From the NCBI RefSeq assembly GCF_900112705.1, contig NZ_FOMR01000004.1, positions 124,001 to 188,000 on the forward strand: 64,000 bases of DNA. Reading direction: 5' to 3'. Made by a program: the position numbers and the translations under genes. Below, piece after piece: positions 63,845 through 64,000 of the stretch (within the stretch, counting starts at the first letter, position 1; every line of letters begins with the position of its first letter). Under the pieces are notes generated by a model that did no database searches, was not told the origin of the DNA, and saw only the letters and a list, made by a program, of their open reading frames with translations. The DNA comes from Lentibacillus persicus (GTDB lineage Bacteria > Bacillota > Bacilli > Bacillales > Amphibacillaceae).

Positions 63845-64000
63845 TCAGGATTGGCTGCTGTTTATGTAGTTTACAGCATCACCAACTGTATTAATTTTTT
63901 CAGCTTCTTCATCCGCAATTTCCATATCAAACTCATCTTCCAGTTCCATGACAAGTTCTACCACATCAAGTGAATCTGCTTCAAGATCATCTTTAAATGA
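63845..64000 (-). CDS. acpP: Acyl carrier protein (3' part)
   Basis: The last 51 residues are in the window: [20 protein letters not shown] with the phosphopantetheine Ser in DSLD, then [26 protein letters not shown]. Carrier of fatty-acyl chains in synthesis. The 5' end is off the right edge. It precedes rnc as in B. subtilis. Confidence 0.97.
   Translation of the reverse strand, partial: SFKDDLEADSLDVVELVMELEDEFDMEIADEEAEKINTVGDAVNYINSSQS

Noticed and set aside
1-64000. CRISPR arrays, tRNA or rRNA genes, prophage or transposase genes
   Set aside because: None seen. The repeats are few, dispersed and palindromic rather than regularly spaced, and no integrase other than the chromosomal XerC was found.

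Overview
The window is a stretch of chromosome from a low-to-moderate GC Gram-positive bacterium of the Bacillaceae. The gene order is essentially the Bacillus subtilis acpP to nusA region read on the minus strand: acpP, rnc, smc, ftsY, ylxM, ffh, rpsP, khpA, ylqD, rimM, trmD, rplS, rbgA, rnhB, ylqG, ylqH, sucCD, dprA, topA, xerC(codV)-hslVU-codY, the flagellar fla/che operon, sigD, swrB, rpsB, tsf, pyrH, frr, uppS, cdsA, rasP, polC, rimP, nusA, ylxR. PolC, CodY, FliY, SwrB, SwrD, RbgA and an RsbR paralogue all point to Bacilli; the exact genus (perhaps a halophilic one such as Virgibacillus, Lentibacillus or Oceanobacillus) is a guess.

Region 1-15 kb holds information processing and envelope genes: partial ylxR, nusA and rimP behind a promoter and a leader terminator, a stressosome-type RsbR paralogue, a 470-bp dispersed repeat, polC, rasP, cdsA, uppS, frr, pyrH, tsf and rpsB. 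Region 14.5-36.9 kb is one long flagellar operon, read flgB to swrB, encoding rod, MS ring, switch, export apparatus, hook, CheY and sigma-D. Region 37.3-49 kb has codY-hslUV-xerC, topA, dprA, sucCD, ylqHG and rnhB. Region 49-64 kb has a second repeat copy, a lone plus-strand DUF2207 gene, rbgA-lepB, rplS, trmD-rimM, the SRP genes, smc, a small plus-strand UPF0435 gene, rnc, another repeat and the end of acpP.

Departures from the conserved order are the informative part. cheB, cheA, cheW, cheC and cheD are absent between flhG and sigD although cheY and fliY remain. dxr is absent between cdsA and rasP, proS between rasP and polC, and trmFO between topA and xerC. The rsbR paralogue, lepB and the UPF0435 gene are additions relative to B. 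subtilis. A family of structured repeats occurs five times. Two large copies share a nearly identical 130-bp half; a third, diverged locus at 37.1 kb keeps the same two hairpins through compensatory base changes, which suggests a structured RNA. A small member sits between swrD and what looks like its original ribosome binding site. Several promoters, terminators, ribosomal-protein leaders and two perfect palindromes placed on promoters can also be read.

Limits: everything was read by eye. No alignments, folding or database searches were run, and statements about absence apply to this locus only, not to the genome.
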